DNA of 64,000 nucleotides, taken from Haliclystus octoradiatus. Taxonomy: Eukaryota > Cnidaria > Staurozoa > Stauromedusae > Haliclystidae. Shown piece by piece: positions 45,957 to 59,100 of this stretch (position 1 is the stretch's first letter; each line of letters opens with the position of its first letter). The DNA is taken from positions 13,284,336-13,348,335 of the forward strand of contig OU744454.1 in the NCBI GenBank assembly GCA_916610825.1. Reading direction: 5' to 3'. Both the position numbers and the translations under genes were made by a program. The notes beneath the pieces are model-generated. The model was given only the letters and a program-made list of their open reading frames with translations, did no database searches and was not told the origin of the DNA.

Positions 45957-46955
45957 TCTACTATATAAACGTCGATGTATGTCTGTCTGTATTAACAATA
46001 TTCGAGATTCACGCTTCTCCTGGTAAACGTATCAAAACCAAACTTTTCGTGGGGTATCATATAATTATTTGTCACAACATAGGCCATGTTTCGTGTCCGT
46101 ATCTTTATATTCCTTCAATTGACGGTCCGAAGCGTATTTTTTTCGTAGGATTTCTCTTGCGGCTCCACAGAAAGAACGAATTAAGCCTGGTTCCCATATA
46201 GCAAATTTGACGGCGACACTGTCTGCGATCGTGACGGCGGTAGAGCCGGCGGTAGAGCCGGCGATGAACCGTTGGCTACCGGGGGCATGCCGGCGCTGAA
46301 CGCAGGCTACTGCAGCCGCGCCGGCGACAACCTGAATAGATGAAGTTACCCTGATCATTTGTCTCTCCCTTCTCTACAAATTACGCAGTAGCATGCAACG
46401 TATTTTATCACGTTCTACTATATTTTAGTTCAATACACTTTATTAATCATTAATTAATCATAATACAGTACATTCAGTATTTCAGTATAATTTAGTGTAT
46501 TTTATCGTAATTTAATATACAGATTAATAATATCATTATAATATTATATCATTTTAATTTAACATTGGCGGGAAACAAAGCCACGTTTTTTGTCAACTGA
46601 TTTCATTGGATAATGTTGACCATGTGATGTATCGTTTAACAATAGTATCCATTAAATGCTTACGGCGGATGTCGGGGTCTTTGATATGCTGGCTTACAGC
46701 AACCGCAAAAGTTGAACCAGTTCAACTTTTGAGACAGTCGCAGCCAACGTTACGGCTTCCGGTAGAACAATAGCCTGAAAGGTGATAATTTACTTACGAT
46801 TCGTCGCCGGCCCTACCGCCGGCATGATCGCAGGCAGTGTCGCCGGCAAATTTGCTATATGGGAACCAGGCTTTACATTCTCATTATCGTTACGCTTCGT
46901 ATTTCACACCCGACTGACATTCAGTTCTATTGTTTATTTATCATTTTGGCCAGAT
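45957..46955 (+). mobile_element. Helitron copy 2, 3' end missing, split by a Harbinger MITE
   Basis: Begins TCTACTATATAAACGTCGAT after an A and follows the 12408 copy closely (CACGCTTCTCCTGGTAAACG, TTCAATTGACGG, TTTCTCTTGCGGCTC). After the MITE it resumes CATTCTCATT...CGACTGACATTCAG and fades near 46955 without CTAG. It ends beside the promoter of gene C. Confidence 0.7.
46184..46872. mobile_element. Harbinger MITE, 689 bp
   Basis: TIRs start AGCCTGGTTCCCATATAGC on both sides and pair for about 45 bases. TTA is duplicated at 46181-46183 and 46873-46875. The Helitron copy at 15600 shows the unoccupied site (GAACGAATAACATTC). GC-rich GCCGGCGGTAGAGCCGGCGG near the left end contrasts with the AT-rich host. 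Confidence 0.85.
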
Positions 46956-46969
46956 CTATTATTGTCAAC

Positions 46970-47193
46970 TCAGATTTCTGACAGAATTTGTCAAGAGTCA
47001 AATTTCGTCTGAGCAAAGAAGATATCAGATAACTACCCTAAAATTCGAGGAATAGCATTATTTTAATTTGCCGCTCATCCTTGTCGCTTGTCGTCTCGAA
47101 AGTTGGGAATCAACCTAAATTGTGTTTACTGTTTAAATCCAATCCAAGACTTTTTAAGTTCATTAAACGACTTGTCATATATCAACATCGATA
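46970..47193 (+). promoter_or_regulatory. Conserved 5' flank of gene C
   Basis: Shares ordered blocks with 34180-34363 (GAGTCAAATTTCGTCTGA, AGCATTATTTTA, CCGCTCATC, TTAAGTTCAT, ATCAACATCGATA before the ATG). Likely promoter and 5' UTR. A Helitron fragment ends just upstream. Confidence 0.5.
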
Positions 47194-50100
47194 ATGGGTC
47201 GTATTTCTAAAGGCTATGGTATGGCTGCTTTGGTTTTTGGTATATTGGAGTTGATATGCGGAATTATTATTTTCATTTGCGCCTTGGTTTTGGCTGGAAA
47301 AATTTCAAACGCATTCTCGGTTAATGGCAATGGATCGCTTTCTACATTTACTGGAATTAATTACTGGTGGGGAGGTGCCCCGGTAAGTGATTTTCACCAT
47401 ATATTAATGAATAAATGAATTAAAACATACAAATATATTTGTTACTTGTCTTTACTGAATGTGAGAGTGCTCAATGCCACACAGCAGAGAGCGGCATATA
47501 ATTAGAAATAGTCAAAAATCAGACTGAGACGTTTATATTTGCTACTTAAAGTGGGAATAAACCCCCAGACTATCTTTACATATGTAGTAGAACCCGACGT
47601 GAAAAAAACAGTGGCGTAATTTTTTTTTCGATCTGGAAATTATTTCTTGGTGAAAAACGCCTTCAAAGTGGTGTTTTGACCCAAATGTCGCTGAGAAAAA
47701 AAAGGAATTGGATCTAGCTTTATGACGACAAAGTCACAAGTCGTGCGGTTTGTCTAACAGACTTAAAGGGAGAATACTGACCGGGGAACATTGCGCGCTC
47801 AACCAACTCATACGTCATCAATTTAAACAAAGCTTTGAGAAAAGCTGCCGTGCGTGTGAGTTCCTAGCTAGCCTGCGTACCAGCCCCAAGGTTTTTTCTA
47901 GGTGAGCTTCGTTTTATTATTCTGGCCGTATGTTGACTTTATGGTAAAGCATTTCAAATGAACAAATTAAAATCACAATTTGGGAGCTATACTACGTACT
48001 TATTTTATCACGTTCTGGACTTTAATGTATTGTTTACTATGTGATCAACAGTATAACAAGTATGATGTGCAGAAGCAGTTTTAGTTCGATCAGTTCGATT
48101 GATATGTTGAACGAAAGTAACACTAAACAAGAACCTTGTTTAACATTTTTATTTTCGTTATAAAGCCAAATCCTTGTGTTTCTTGACATCTTAGGTCATC
48201 TTGCGTATCGACTATCGTTCTTTTTCATGTTTTTGATGTAACGATCGGTCCATAAAAGCTTGGCAACTTCAGTAAATATAACCAAGGATAAATATACCAA
48301 AAGCAAACTAATGTGATAATTCAATAAAACTATGCGAATCTGAGTTAAATGCATGGAATAAATCGTTGTTCAAAAACATTGATTCGTTGATGATTGTCAC
48401 GAGTTCACGGCTTCGACATTTGTTCCTGTCTCGTGCTTTTGATTATTTCGTTCAAAACAATAGAATTAAGGCGAGGCCGACTCTGTTTCAAAACGAGTAC
48501 TTGAATTTGGTATGAAGAATTCAAGTTCTGCGCGCAACGTTCCCTGGTCAGTATTCTCCCTTTAAGAGTGGGCCGAGAAATCACACAACAAAAATTTCTG
48601 ACAAGGCCGAGCCATAAACAAACATATACACTCGCGAATTACGTAAAAAAGATGCAATTTGTGATTTCAGGAGCAGAATAAAATCTATTGCAACGCTCAG
48701 TCGAAATAATTTCTCGTAGCGTCATTAAGCGCGATGAATCTGATATAGATTACGGATTAACACAAATGTCAGGCGGTGCGAGTGTTCCTTTGTGACTAGA
48801 CTAGTGATACATATTAGTTACGTATTCTGTGTGACCGCAATACTTTTTCAAATCTTAATTAGACACGTGCCTTTCGAAATAGCTTTATCCTACGCTAACG
48901 CTATATAAGTTATAACTATTTTTAACTCTATCTGCAAGTTGTTCTTGAGTAAATATTTCTACAAGATATCCTTTTCATGATCTAGATGTGAATGTAAATT
49001 GACTCGATTTGCACATTCATGCACAGACTACTTTTCCTCGAGATAGTTGGTACTGCAAAGTATTAATTGTACTTTTTCGGATTTATTTAAGTATTACTAA
49101 ATTATTAAATAAGCATTTTTCAATTACCATTTCAAAATTTAAGTTTGAAATTGATGTATGTCTAGTAAAACTTGATCCATGTAATCGTATCGTTTATACG
49201 ACTGTAGATAGATGTATATATACTCAATAGTCTAACAAAGTGTTCATCATTCATTCACCAAGCATTCAATTATTATAAAACGATTGAAAATTCTTCAGTA
49301 CATATTACACTGTAAAATTCTATAAAATATCGAAAAATAGTACAAAAATGATATGAGGGCTTGGATGTTATTATTCAGGTTTACAGCCGTATACTAGAAC
49401 TACGGTAATGCATATTTGATGAGAACTGTAGAATTATGTTGAAGAAATAATAATAACAACGTGGGTTGAATTGATTTGTATGGTATATTTCTTCTTATGA
49501 ATAATAATATTAATTCCAAGTTGACATGTTGATAGTAGACTGTACATTCAGTTCTCATAGTTTTCATAGTTTTCATTTACTGTATTTATAGTGGTTAGAT
49601 AAATGCTAGAACCTGCTAGATCATGCATGGTCATTGTGAGTCATGCGGGGAGTCATGAGGTTCTCCTATGTTCTAGAATGTTCTAGATGGTTCAGGAAGG
49701 TTCCTACATAACTCCCTCCGCCAGATGGCGGAGCCATAAATAAAAATGCATGATATAGGCTAAAAATGAGAAAGATTAATGCTTTAATATATGCTAAATT
49801 GTAAATAATAAATGTATGTAAATATAAATGTAAGTAATTATGGTATAGTAGAAGCTATTAATGAAGGTTTTAGATATGCTTATAGACTAATTGCATAACA
49901 GTTAATGAGAAAATTCAGTACAATTTTGGTGCATATCAATTTGTTTAATTGCTTTGGATTTCCAGAAATAGAAATTTTCATACAAGTGTTATATTTGGTT
50001 TAATTTCAGTTTCTTCTATGAGCTTGGTAATCTTCAATGTTTCTTTTATAGTCATATTTTTTGCTTGTGAGTTTGATGAATTCAGTATTTTCTTGAGTTG

Positions 50101-53100
50101 TTGCTTATTCTTGTGTGCTTGATTAATTCAGTATTTTCTTGAGTTGTTGCTTATTCTTGTGTGTTTGATGAATTCAGTATTTTCATGAGTTGTTGCTTAT
50201 GCTTGTGTGTTCAATTTTAAACTCTGTTGTGTGTTCTTGTGTGTTTCTTAGTTAATGTGGTATTCTTAGTGTGTTCATTGTGTTTCAATGTTCTTAGTTG
50301 AATGTTGAATGTTTCAATATTTAAAAGTTTTATGATGTTGGAATGTCCAATGTTTAGTGTTCAATATTTAAAAGTTCCAAAATGTTGGAATGTTCAATGG
50401 TTTATGCTCAGTATTTTAAAATCTTACTTTTTTAATTCAGTCTCTTCAGTTTTGGGTAATCCAATTCCTTGTGTTCAGTTCCATTTCTTGTGTTTATTTC
50501 CATTTCTCGTGTGTAGTTCCATAGTTCCACTCTTGTGTTTAGTTCCACTCTTGTGTTTAGTTCCATTTCTTGTGTTCAGTTCCATTTCTTGTGTTTATTT
50601 CCATTTCTCGTGTGTAGTTCCATAGTTCCACTCTTGTGTTTAGTTCCATTTCTTGTGTTTAGTTCCATTTCTTGTGTTTAGTTCCATTTCTTGTGTTTTC
50701 TGCGTATTTTGATTAGTTACGTAAAATGCCATTGTTCCTCAGTGTGAAAATTAATCTAGTTATATTGTTTTGATGCCGCGGTCGTGAATAAAATGTTGTG
50801 TTCAATTCCATGTTGTAATAAAATACTTTCAGATTTTAAATTATGTTGTTAAGTCTTGAAGATTATTCATAATTAGTTGTTTTTGTAATTCGACGGACCA
50901 ATTGATGAGTTGTTCTTATAATTCGACGGACCAATTGATGAGTTGTTCTTATAATTCGACGGACCAATTGATGAGTTGTTCTTATAATTTGACGGACCAA
51001 TTGATGAGTTGTTCTTATAATTCGACGGACCAATTGATGAGAACTGTAGAATTATGTTGAAGAAATAATAATAACAACGTAGGTTGAATTGATTTGTATG
51101 GTATATTTCTTCTTATGAATAATAATATTAATTCCAAGTTGACATGTTGATAGTAGACTGTACATTCAGTTCTCATAGTTTTCATAGTTTTCATTTACTG
51201 TATTTATAGTGTTTAGATAATTGCTAGAAGCTGCTAGATCATGCATGGTCATTGTGAGTCATGCGGGGAGTCATGTAGGTTCTCCTATGTTCTAGAATGT
51301 TCTGGATGGTTCAGGAAGGTTCCTACATATTCTATCATTTTTCGCTTTTGCGGTATATCTTCATTGCATAAATTGTTATCCTCTCTATCAACGTTATCTG
51401 ATTAACAAAATTAGGATTTCGCAATGTGAAGTCTCGTTCCTGATTATACATACGCCACCAAATTGTTTTACCAGTCTAGTATTCATTCCTTTGGCGAGAA
51501 AGTAGAACAAGTTAGCATCATGTCACAATCTGTAGCTTATAGGATGCGGTAATACAGTGCAGAAGCTACTTTGCACAAAATACCTTTCTACAGAGACCAT
51601 AAATCAGATGGGCAGATTTCGTTTCTGTGAAAAGAGGACTATAAAACTAACAGTTATGGTGTTCTTATAGCGTTTCCCACCATACGTTATGATTTTTACC
51701 CTCAAAAGAATACTCCATTTTCAATTCAGACCATTCAGACATATGCTTACAACAATAAATTCTACTTATCTAGCTATTGTGGTCACCAGAGAATCTTTTG
51801 ATATGTGTTAAATATGTGTGAGAATGATATGTCAAAATATAATCTGTATAACGCGCGCTACGAATGAAACATTTTCTGATTTTTATTTTTATTTTCTTCA
51901 AATTCGTGAACTTCAAAATCATTAAATCAAGTGGAATTTTGCTACTCTTGAGTTTATATGTTCTTCCTTACCTCAGTTTTGTGGGAGAGAAAAATAGATT
52001 TCCGTTACAAAGCTACACCATCTCAAACGTAACATCGCGTGATTAATCTGATCTAAAGTCTATTAGAAAAACCGCACGACTTGTGACTTTGTCGTCATAA
52101 AGCTAGATCCAATCCCTTTTTTTCCTCAGCGACATTTGGGTCAAAACACCACTTTGAAGGCATTTTTCACCAAGAAATAATTTCCAGATCGAAAAAAAAG
52201 TACGCCATTGTTTTTTTCATGTCGAGTTCTACTACATATGTAAAGATAGTCTGGGGGTTTATTCCCACTTTAAATTTTTACGGTTAAGCCGCGATCAACA
52301 GGCAATTTGTTAAAGGATTTTGAAGGCAATTTGAAAATTACGTGTTTAGCTTTGAATAATGACAATTGATTCAAAATAAAAGTTTTGTGTCCAATGAATC
52401 CTTGAAAGGCAACTTAAGAATGACGTCAGGATCTACTTTTAAAATTGGTTTCAAATTTTTAAAATAATTAAAGTTAAAACGGTTAAGATAAAATGTTCAA
52501 AGCGATATTAGATATTTTAAGATCAATAAAAATACGTTTTAAGTTGGTACATTCAAGTTTAAGACATTCTTCCGAACATAGACGGTAAGCGCTGTGTAAT
52601 AAAGTTTTTAAAAGACCCGTTTTATAACGTTTTTCGACATTGATATTAAATTGTAGTGAAAGACCAGTATTAGTTTTCTTTCTGTAAACCTGCGTAACTA
52701 TAGTATTAACTATGTAAGTAGTAACTATGTTATTTTTTATTCTTGAAATTAATCACCGATAGAAGAGAATACAAAATTGTAAATGTTTTTAATTAAATAT
52801 GAATGACGATCTGAACAGTGTTTGGAAGTAGCTGACAGACAGTAGCTTGACAGACTAAACATTGGAGATTACCTTCACAGTCAGAGTTTTAACGAAAGCT
52901 TTCGATTCGATGTTATAATATATGGCGAAGAATTGTTGCAGTTACCATTTGTATCCGTTTGTGAAGGTGTACAAGATTAAATAACGACACAATCCATAAT
53001 GTTGCTGCTCTTTATTATGATAATGGTAGGCCGTGCCTGCTGACATGGAGAGATGCTAAGGGCTACTATGGCCGTTAGTCAGAGCTCTTTGATACAACAG

Positions 53101-56100
53101 ACACGACCGTACAGTAAGAGGTGAAAGAGATCGTTTACGTGTTACAGTTTACACACATATAGATTTACAGGAAATGATTAACAATCGACAAATATACGAT
53201 GACACGAATACAATATAAAACCACTACATAACTCCCCCCCCAGCATGACGGAGTCACAATATTAAAAATTTTAATATTATTTGTATAATTGTAAACTAAC
53301 ACGTATGTTACGAGGGTTGAATAGTTAATGTGTAAATAATTGTTTGAAAATACAATGATGCACATGAGTTCTTCTGAATGGAAATCTTCTTTGAAATTGT
53401 TGTAAATAGTGGAAAATTTATAATGTTGATAGATGATGTGCTGTTGATGTATAATATTGATTATCTCCTTCAATGATGAATGTTTATACAGTGATGATGT
53501 GGAGAGAAATCCAGACGTCTTTGATAAACCATGTAAATAATATATGAACAATAAATGTTGAATGACGATTCCATATTCATAAGCGAAAGATGTAAAATTT
53601 CGTTGTATGATAATAAACTTTCAGTGTTACATAAATGTATGTTTGACCGGCTGCGTGGTCTAAAGCGGGGTCACCATTTGTACAAGATTAAATAACGACA
53701 CAATCCATAATGTTGCTGCTCTTTATTATGATAATGGTAGGCCGTGCCTGCTGACATTACAGGGAAAGATGCTAAGGGCTACTATGGCCGTTAGTCAGAG
53801 CTCTTGATACAACAGACACGACCGTACAGTAAGATAGTAAGAGGTGAAAGAGATCGTTTACGTGTTACAGTTTACACACATATAGATTTACAGGAAATGA
53901 TTAACAATAGACAAATATACGATGACACGAATACAATATAAAACCACTACAAAGGATCCCGTTTTTACCTTGCACAGTTATCGTAACTAAGCTGTAATCT
54001 TTGTTTTTGGTAAATTCAACCACCGAAATCGACAATAGTGTAATAAATTACAAAGCAATGTTTTAGGTAGGCGAGGACCTATATTAAAAGAACTAACGAA
54101 CATGACAGTGACAAAAATACAAAATATAGTAAATCCATCAATCAATCAAACAGGTTCATTAATCGATGATAATAACTACGCAAAAGACAGGAGGAGTAAA
54201 TTATACAGAATATCAATAATATCGATAATATCGATAATATCCAAATGTCTCATGTCGAATGTCCAAACTCAAAACATCATCGCAAAATACTTGTTGCTAT
54301 ATTCGCTACACCTAAATTCATCGCTCAAAACGATGTATTTCCACGCGGTACACTCGTTTACAGGAAAGCAGAATACGATGGACCTCGTTTTATATTTTTC
54401 CGTAAATTTCTTTCCGTTTTCTGTAAATCAGACGTACCCTGCATTAAATACAATAGTCAATTTATATACAGACACACACATTATTTGTTTACGGCTCAAA
54501 AATGTTTCACGTAACTCCGTTGTATTTTCGTGCCTAAATTACAGCTACTCAATCTAAAAACCGTCTTAAACTTTTATAAACAGAATTACAAAGTAATAAA
54601 TTTCAACTTTTGTAATATATTCAAATTTGCAACTTTTGTAATATATTCAAATTTGCAACTTGAGGTTGGTTAGTAGCGTAGACCGGAGATAGAAGAAGCG
54701 TGCTTACGCGTGTTATGCGTGTGAGGAAAAAATTCAAGATTTGCCAATGAGAGCCTTGGGAGAACGGAGGGGCAGGGAGACAGACGGCATCGGCTATTCA
54801 ATTGCCGTATTCAGCTAACGTGGCGTCGAAGAACAGCACTGAACAGTAGGCTATTACGATACTATACCCTGAAAAGTATTAATATATGCTTCGAACGGAG
54901 GCACAATAAAGTTTAGACGAAAACTGCACATTAAATTACATGCGCGAGGGTCGGCAATAATGGAATGCACGTTGGGGCAGCATTGCAGGTAAAATAAATT
55001 GAAAGCCTTATTTTAGGCTTCATTTCAGTAGATTAACAGTAAAACCAATAGTGCAAACAGTGAATAGAAGGCCGCATTGGTGGGAACACCAGCTTCCCTG
55101 TAAGAATCTCAGATGTATTTGAGATGATTAATTAAATATTACCTTTTTCTACTTTCAGTTCATCATACCAGGTATTCTTGGCATTGTTACTTTCTTCACG
55201 AAAAATGCTTGCGCGGTAAGTATAGATATATCTATCAGGTTTTAATAATTTGAAATCTTGATAGTGCAGCACATTGTGGAAAGATGATTAATTCGGAAGA
55301 CAGGAATGAATAACCAAACAAAATTTCAAAGGAAATTTACAATTATTGAAATAGCAAATATTATTCATTATTACTATTGCTAGCCTTTTGTTATTTCTTC
55401 CCTTTCCCGAACAACTGGAAAGGGGCAAGACAGGGGTCAATAATTAGACACGGTTTGAATCAATTTTGTTTAGCAAAACATAACATTGAAACACTCAGAA
55501 TTAAGCCACATATAATGTTCAGTTTGTTTTGATCGAGTCTCTATAATTTCAGTGTATTGAAATGCAAAAATATAAGCCGTTGATTTGAGGTTATCAAAAT
55601 AAAGCTACATCCCATATGTTTCTTCTTTGCAAGAAAGATCAGTAAACAGGAAAACAGTATCAAATATGCACAAGCAGCACAAGTAACTTTTTAATCGCGT
55701 TGTTTCCTTGTGGAACTCTCTCGTGGATACGGTGGCCCACATGGCTCACGGCGAAACTTACTTTCTCATGGCAAAACTTTCTTTCTCCACGGCAAAACAT
55801 ACTTTCTCCGGGGGAAAACATACTTATTCACGGCAAAACTTGCTTATTCACGGCAAAACTTACTTACTCACGGCAAAAAATTACTTACTTACGGCACAAC
55901 TTACTTATTCACGGCAAAACTTACTTTCTCAGGGGAAAACTTTCATTCTTCCATGGCGCGGAAGATATTGTTTCGAGCAAAACATTACCCAAATTTAAAT
56001 CTAAAATAGAAAAAAAATAATCTTACAAACGTTACAAAATTATTTCGTATAGTAACAATCATGTTTATCAAAGTTTTGTAAATGAATGTAACTTCTTTAT

Positions 56101-59100
56101 TGGCTTGTTCTAAACCTTATAGTTTATTGGTATTTCACTGCACCTTATGCTAAGTAATATTTTCTTCTTTGAATTTTAAAGGCCAAATGTAAATGAGGAT
56201 ACAATTAAAATATCCTGCTTTGTTTCATTTGCCTGTGAGCCATTGTTCTACGAATATATATATTGATGTAGCCTCGTTTTCGCATATTTTAATAGCTGAT
56301 ATGTAAAAATTGATGTAGATTAGATTCTCTCTGACAAGCACTGATATATGGCCGTGGCTAGATCAGGGGTAACTCAAGGACATTTTTATGACTTTTTATT
56401 GCTTCTTTTATTTGTGTTAAATTCTGTTTTCAACCGATTTTCAAAATTCTTTTTGCTTCTCGTACCTAAATATATTTACTGCAAATCTGTCTTGTATAAA
56501 ATTAAAAATAAAAATAATTATTGTAACAAATGTTAGTCAGCCAAAAAGTTTTATCACCAGATTTAGTTTAAAAGATGAGTAACTTCTTTATATTTTTAAT
56601 TATACATGGTAGATCTGTGGTAAATATACAAAGGTATCAAATGCATAAAGAATTTTGAAAATCGGTTGAAAATTGAATTTAATACAATTAAAAGAATGCA
56701 TGAAAAATATTAAAATGTCTTTGAGTTACCCCTGATCTAGCCGCGACCCTGATATATGTCTTATACTAGTATACCAGTCCCCTTTAAAATGTTTTCTGAC
56801 AAATTTCCAGAGATCAGGACAAGGTTTGAAAATTTTTCGGAAAAATCTCGAAAAATGCTAAACGCTTGCGACTTTGCTAGAAGTACAATATGGATAAATA
56901 ACTCCTACAAGATCAGATGTATGGAATAGAAATGTACTAGTATAAGACATATATCAGTGCTTGTTGAAGAGAATCTAATCTACATCAATGTTTACATATC
57001 AGCTATTAAAATACGCGAAAATGAGGCTATATCAAAATGAGGATATATGTCTAATATAATATGTATGATAAGGAAGCTGATTAATATTTATGCTACACAC
57101 AACTATTCTTATTCTGTAAGGATTTTGATAGGGATGGTTAGCTCAGATGGCAGAGCAAACGAATCCCAATCTGATCGACTGTGTTTCAAATCCCCTAAGG
57201 TGAACCCAGCCTTGATTTTATCTGGAACATCAAATGAGTACCATCTAAGGATGGCGGATGGAATGGTCACATAGACTTACATAGACTGCTGATTCCATTG
57301 CCAAACTTCATGGAAAACACATAGCGACCATGGGCATCCATAATGGCTGACACAAAGTACCAAAACAGAAGCTTGAAAACCGCGAAATTCAAGCCACTTT
57401 TTGAGCAATTTTTGTTTCTAAATGAAGCAGGATTTTTTTATAAAAAGTTATTTATGACTACCAATTTCAAGTTGCATCATACATGAGTTAAAATATCTAT
57501 TTTTTAATCGTATTTGAAGGTAAATAGTATTTTGTTTTTAATTTTTATATTTCCCTGTCTCTCGGTGTGATTTTAAATTATTCTTAAGTGTTTGAAAATA
57601 ATTGTGATCCTATGGATAAATATCACTTCGCTGGCAGAAAAATCCTATTTAAACTATCTTTCTATGACAGTGAGAACATATTGTTTAGAGTTTAGATTAC
57701 AAAAGAGTTTTTAGGAGAGATCAAATAATTTGAAAATAATTTTGAAAATGTCAATGAGGAGAGCGCTAATATAAGTCCTTTGCGTCAGCCATCTTTGTTC
57801 CCCATGTTGCACATTTTCATCAGCGGTCTATGTAAGTCTATGAATGGTCCAGAAGGATTTGCATTGGGGTAGCTGCGGCGCAGCTTTGCACATTGACAAT
57901 CAAAGCCTATCTACCATGAAATCTGTTGAAATTGATCTGCAGTGTTGCGGCTAAGGTCAATAAAGAGCATTTAACATCATTGCTCTCAGTCAAAAGAGAG
58001 GGAGGGGTAGGTCGTTACGGTCTCGATTACTATTTTAATGATTTTGATATACAATTAAAAATGAGTCTAATTTCATTTATTTTCTAGGCAACATGTCATT
58101 TAATTTTCAACATTTTTTGTTTCTTTGCTGCTTCCGCCTGTGCTGGTATCTCTGCTCTACTCTATGCCATATGGTCTGCTGTTGTGACTTTATACGATGC
58201 TGGAAATTGCGATACTGGCTATTCGGGATGTACATGCAATGTTGGTAGCTACACTGTTCGACTTGGCGGTCAGTATAATTATTACTAACTTGATATTAGC
58301 TATATAGCTATTACTTTTATATAGCTAAAATCACATGAGTTAAAATGAGTGCTAGCTAATTTAGAAACTAATGATTAATGCTACGAATCCTCCTATTTAA
58401 AATTTAATACTGACAAAATATAACGACACTCAAGAAAGACTGAAGTCATCCTCGGCCTCGTCTCCATTGCTCGTAGTTTCTGATGCCTTTCTCTTGTCAT
58501 ACCTTTGTTGTCTCATTAATCATCGCACATGATTTGAATTCCAACTGAGAGTGGGTAGTGTTTGATAATTATCAAATAGAACATGGAACACGAGGTCTTT
58601 ATGGAATAGATCATACACGAAATATATATTAGGGAGACAGAGAAGAAAAGCCGCTAACAAAACTCGAACCCGTTTGACGAGTGCTGTGTGATGAGTGTTG
58701 TTAGAAAACAATCAATAATATAAAAGTACTTAGGTAGTCTTTGCTGTTTTCATAAATCTCGATGCCATAGATGCAGAGCTGTTTAATAATAAATAAACGC
58801 CAAAATCAGATATTCATATTTGCTGCTTCGGCTGTGATCAGATTAACTCATTAGATTCAATTGTCTGATGACCGCCAAAGGGGTGAAACTTTTACAGTCA
58901 AACTCAGTTAATATCCCTCTTTTAATGTTCAATCTTGCTTAATATCCACAAATAAAACTGATTTCTAGTTTTATTCCTCCAAAATAACTATCATATTCCT
59001 TCCTAGCTTAACTTTATCCCATCTCGCTTAATGTCTCACTTTTATCCGTATCAGAGGGGTGATGTTAAGCCAGTTCGACTATTAAATGTCTGATTTTTGC

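Larger units (their letters stand above)
49417..51327 (-). mobile_element. Small non-coding LTR element (TRIM-like), fossil
   Basis: LTR-like direct repeats at 49417-49708 and 51035-51327 (about 292 bases, roughly 2 percent different, so fairly young). TATT is found on both outer sides, and copy 1 of the host element gives the empty site (GCATATTCTATC). A GGCGGAGGGAG purine run beside the left LTR and TTGGTCCGTCGAA beside the right LTR place it on the minus strand. The interior has only tandem repeats and no coding domains. It depends on other elements to move. Confidence 0.8.
47550..52269. mobile_element. TTAA-flanked element (piggyBac-type), copy 2, with nested inserts
   Basis: Same ends as 27701-29751 (AGTGGGAATAAACCCCC), flanked by TTAA at 47546-47549 and 52270-52273, in opposite orientation. 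It contains a second TTAA element (47767-48561) and a small LTR element (49417-51327). Removing both leaves about 2.0 kb, close to copy 1. Confidence 0.88.

Noticed and set aside
54102-54557. 151-codon plus-strand frame
   Set aside because: AT-rich, no domain, lies inside gene C intron 1 with no splice or family support.
55700-56020. Three overlapping plus-strand frames near 100 codons
   Set aside because: Produced by the 21-bp minisatellite.
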